NCBI GenBank assembly: GCA_945882755.1 | Contig: CAMCWS010000023.1 | Location: forward strand, 1-24,187 | Length of the DNA stretch: 24,187 nucleotides | Direction: 5' to 3' | Origin: Bordetella parapertussis | Lineage (GTDB): Bacteria; Pseudomonadota; Gammaproteobacteria; Burkholderiales; Burkholderiaceae_C | In this document: positions 22,760 to 24,187 of the stretch, one piece after another | Layout: each line of letters begins with the position of its first letter | How positions within the stretch are numbered: position 1 is the first letter of the stretch | Translations under genes and position numbers: made by a program | The notes under the pieces: model-generated | What the model was told of the DNA's origin: nothing | The model's input: only the letters and a program-made list of their open reading frames with translations | Database searches by the model: none

Positions 22760-23542
22760 ATGGCGTGGCTCAGCCCTTTCAACACACCGCTGAATGACTG
22801 GCGTGGTCGCAGCGTGTGGTTGGTGGGCGCGTCCAGCGGCATTGGTTTGGCTTGCGCCAAAGCCTTACACGCACAGGGTGCCAAGGTATGCGTGTCGGCA
22901 CGTCAAGCGGATTTGCTGCAACAGTTTGCAGACCAACACCCTGGCAGCACGGCCCTGCCTTTGGATGTCACCGACAAACTGGCCATGCAAGCCGCTGCAC
23001 AACACCTCAGCGCGGCACAAGGTTTGGATGTGGTGGTGTATTGCGCCGGTGTCTACCAACCCCAACGCGCCACCGAATACAACCTGGCCAGCATGGAACA
23101 GCACATGGCGGTGAACTACCACGGCGCTTTGTTTTTGCTTGACGCTGTCTTACCCGTGTTGTTGCCCCAAGGCAAGGGCCACCTGAGCTTGGTCTCCAGC
23201 GTCGCCGGTTACCGCGGCTTGCCGCAAAGCTTGGCCTACGGTCCTAGCAAAGCCGCACTCACCCATTTGGCCGAGGCCTTGTATTTGGATTTGCAAGACA
23301 GCGGCATTGGCGTGAGCGTGATCAACCCGGGCTTTGTTGAGACACCGCTCACCGCGCAAAACCAGTTCACCATGCCTGCACTCATTACGTCGGATGAAGC
23401 GGCACAACACATCTTGAAGGGTTGGCGAGACGGTTTGTTTGAAATTCACTTTCCCAAGCGCTTCACACGTTGGTTGCAGTTGCTGCGCATCCTCCCCTAC
23501 CGCTGGTATTTTTCATTGGTGCGACGCGCCACAGGTTTGTGA
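22760..23542 (+). CDS. Short-chain dehydrogenase/reductase (SDR)
   Basis: A 260-residue classical SDR. The Rossmann motif is GASSGIG (23-29), followed by DV (69-70) for the adenine pocket, CAG (95-97, replacing the usual NAG), N119, S147, Y160 and K164. The catalytic tetrad Asn-Ser-Tyr-Lys is complete. I start at ATG 22760. TTG 22754 is in frame and overlaps the DUF3833 stop as TTGA, which would give 262 residues. The C-terminus (RWLQLLRILPYRWYF, SLVRRATGL) is basic and amphipathic, which suggests membrane association. In this cluster it may reduce or oxidise a lipid-derived carbonyl, as inferred from context. The next gene begins 2 bases after its TGA. Confidence 0.9.
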   Translation: MAWLSPFNTPLNDWRGRSVWLVGASSGIGLACAKALHAQGAKVCVSARQADLLQQFADQHPGSTALPLDVTDKLAMQAAAQHLSAAQGLDVVVYCAGVYQPQRATEYNLASMEQHMAVNYHGALFLLDAVLPVLLPQGKGHLSLVSSVAGYRGLPQSLAYGPSKAALTHLAEALYLDLQDSGIGVSVINPGFVETPLTAQNQFTMPALITSDEAAQHILKGWRDGLFEIHFPKRFTRWLQLLRILPYRWYFSLVRRATGL

Positions 23543-23544
23543 AC

Positions 23545-24000
23545 ATGAACGCTGCTTCTTTGAACAACACGGTAGACGCTTTGGTGGTGGCTTTTGAGAG
23601 CCTCAGTCCCGACACAGTGAAAGCCTTAGGCCACTGGTATGCGGCCGATGCGCGTTTCAAAGACCCGTTCAAAGAGGTGCAGGGGGTAGCGGCGATTGAG
23701 GCCATTTTTGAGCACATGTTTGACAGCCTGCACGAGCCGCGCTTTGTGGTGACCGAGCGGATTGTGCAAGGCTCGCAATGCTTTTTGGTGTGGGACTTTG
23801 TGTTTCGCTTCAAAACCATGGACAGCCAAACCGTGCAGTGCATACGCGGCGGCTCACACCTGCAGTTTGCGCCTCACACCGATGGCGCTTGGCGCATTAC
23901 TTTGCACCGCGATTACTGGGATGCCGCTGAAGAGCTGTACGAAAAATTCCCGTTGGTGGGCGGCTTGATGCGCTGGCTGAAAAAACGAGTGAACGCTTAA
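23545..24000 (+). CDS. SnoaL/NTF2-like fold protein
   Basis: A 151-residue protein from ATG 23545 (MNAASLNNTVDALV) to TAA 23998-24000. The frame is open further upstream, to 23470, but that would lie inside the SDR gene. The pattern of ALGHWYAADARFKDPFKEVQG at the start of the fold, VWDFVFRFK and the ITLHRDYWDAAEELYEKFP block is the cone-shaped NTF2-like/SnoaL fold. Such proteins are small hydrolases, isomerases or binding proteins, and the substrate is unknown. It is a recurrent member of LitR/ChrR-type lipid clusters. It is the last gene of the run. A compact repeat block begins right after the stop. Confidence 0.85.
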   Translation: MNAASLNNTVDALVVAFESLSPDTVKALGHWYAADARFKDPFKEVQGVAAIEAIFEHMFDSLHEPRFVVTERIVQGSQCFLVWDFVFRFKTMDSQTVQCIRGGSHLQFAPHTDGAWRITLHRDYWDAAEELYEKFPLVGGLMRWLKKRVNA

Positions 24001-24002
24001 AC

Positions 24003-24131
24003 GTCACTGCGAGCCATATCGCGTCACTGCGAGGCCGTAGGCCGAAGCAGTCACTGGTTTGCTTCGTCAGTTTGCTTCGTCAGTTTGCTTCGTCGCTGCG
24101 CTCCTCGCAATGACAGCTCCTCGCAATGACG
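24003..24131. repeat. Repeat block: dispersed GTCACTGCGAG-type arms plus nested tandem repeats
   Basis: Directly after the SnoaL stop. A partial arm at 24003-24013 (GTCACTGCGAG) is followed by a full arm at 24023-24052 (GTCACTGCGAGGCCG, TAGGCC and GAAGCAGTC). Next comes a 13-bp tandem, GTTTGCTTCGTCA, three times (24057-24069, 24070-24082 and 24083-24095, the last ending in G). An inverted arm, TTGCTTCGTCGCTGCGCTCC and TCGCAATGACA, follows. GCTCCTCGCAATGAC then occurs twice (24100-24114 and 24116-24130). It resembles the element at 6417-6501 in sequence and in its inverted arrangement. As the 3' end of an eight-gene run, it may terminate or stabilise the message. Confidence 0.85.
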
Positions 24132-24143
24132 GGTAGGCTCTGG

Positions 24144-24187
24144 TTAGGGCTGGGTATCGATGAAGCTTTGGCGCTGCATGAGTTTTT
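24144..24187 (-). CDS. Possible 3' end of a convergent gene (partial)
   Basis: On the minus strand an open frame enters from the right edge and ends at TAA (complement of 24144-24146), reading KLMQRQSFIDTQP. This is only 13 residues, so identity cannot be assigned. A convergent gene would fit the repeat block lying between it and the SnoaL gene. Treat as a hint only. Confidence 0.3.
   Translation of the reverse strand, partial: KLMQRQSFIDTQP

Noticed and set aside
24057..24095. 13-bp tandem array as a CRISPR
   Set aside because: No spacers between units and no cas genes; it is a simple tandem repeat.
24003..24131. Repeat block as an insertion-sequence end or att site
   Set aside because: No transposase or integrase nearby and no target duplication seen; it fits a dispersed intergenic repeat family better.

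Overview
The window looks like a chromosomal segment of a betaproteobacterium, probably a freshwater Comamonadaceae (Limnohabitans / Rhodoferax / Polaromonas-like). This rests on the protein styles of GatB, GlnE, MltA and YhdP, on the Gram-negative envelope genes (rfaE2/hldC, yhdP, mltA) and on tightly packed operons. The genus is inferred. There is no rRNA, tRNA, insertion sequence, phage or CRISPR array, and no gene-free stretch longer than about 190 bases.

Left part (1-4.6 kb): the end of gatA, then a two-gene DUF4160/DUF2442 cassette wedged between gatA and gatB, then gatB. Facing them on the minus strand are a regulator-like protein combining a winged helix, a GHKL ATPase and a STAS-like domain, with a repeat-rich putative operator, and a vapBC toxin-antitoxin pair with a 12-bp perfect palindrome upstream of vapB.

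Middle part (4.6-15.9 kb): a large minus-strand membrane protein that fuses an alkylglycerol-monooxygenase-like sterol-desaturase domain to a YhhN/TMEM86 lysoplasmalogenase-like domain. Both halves resemble ether-lipid-cleaving enzymes. Next come a dispersed GTCATTGCGAG-type repeat, mltA (lytic transglycosylase lipoprotein), an unlisted 44-residue small membrane ORF on the plus strand, and a yhdP-nit pair. glnE diverges from yhdP, and its 3' end overlaps that of rfaE2.

Right part (15.4-24 kb), the most interesting: a MerR-type regulator carrying the complete adenosylcobalamin photoreceptor signature of the CarH/LitR family (W155-x9-E165-H166 and E202-x-H204-x-x-G207), translationally coupled to rfaE2. 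It diverges from an eight-gene plus-strand run: exported glutathione peroxidase-like protein, FAD oxidoreductase (COG2907), DUF1365, cyclopropane-synthase-like methyltransferase, GPH-type MFS transporter, DUF3833 lipoprotein, short-chain dehydrogenase and SnoaL/NTF2-like protein. Several junctions are 1-4 bp stop/start overlaps. I read this as a candidate light/B12-controlled (or photo-oxidative-stress) module that methylates and oxidises membrane fatty acyl chains and handles lipid peroxides. Related gene sets occur in LitR and sigmaE-ChrR regulons, and a cfa-like gene in such regulons (ufaM) is involved in furan fatty acid synthesis. The chemistry of several members here, especially DUF1365 and DUF3833, is not settled. 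The run ends in a compact array of dispersed and tandem repeats.
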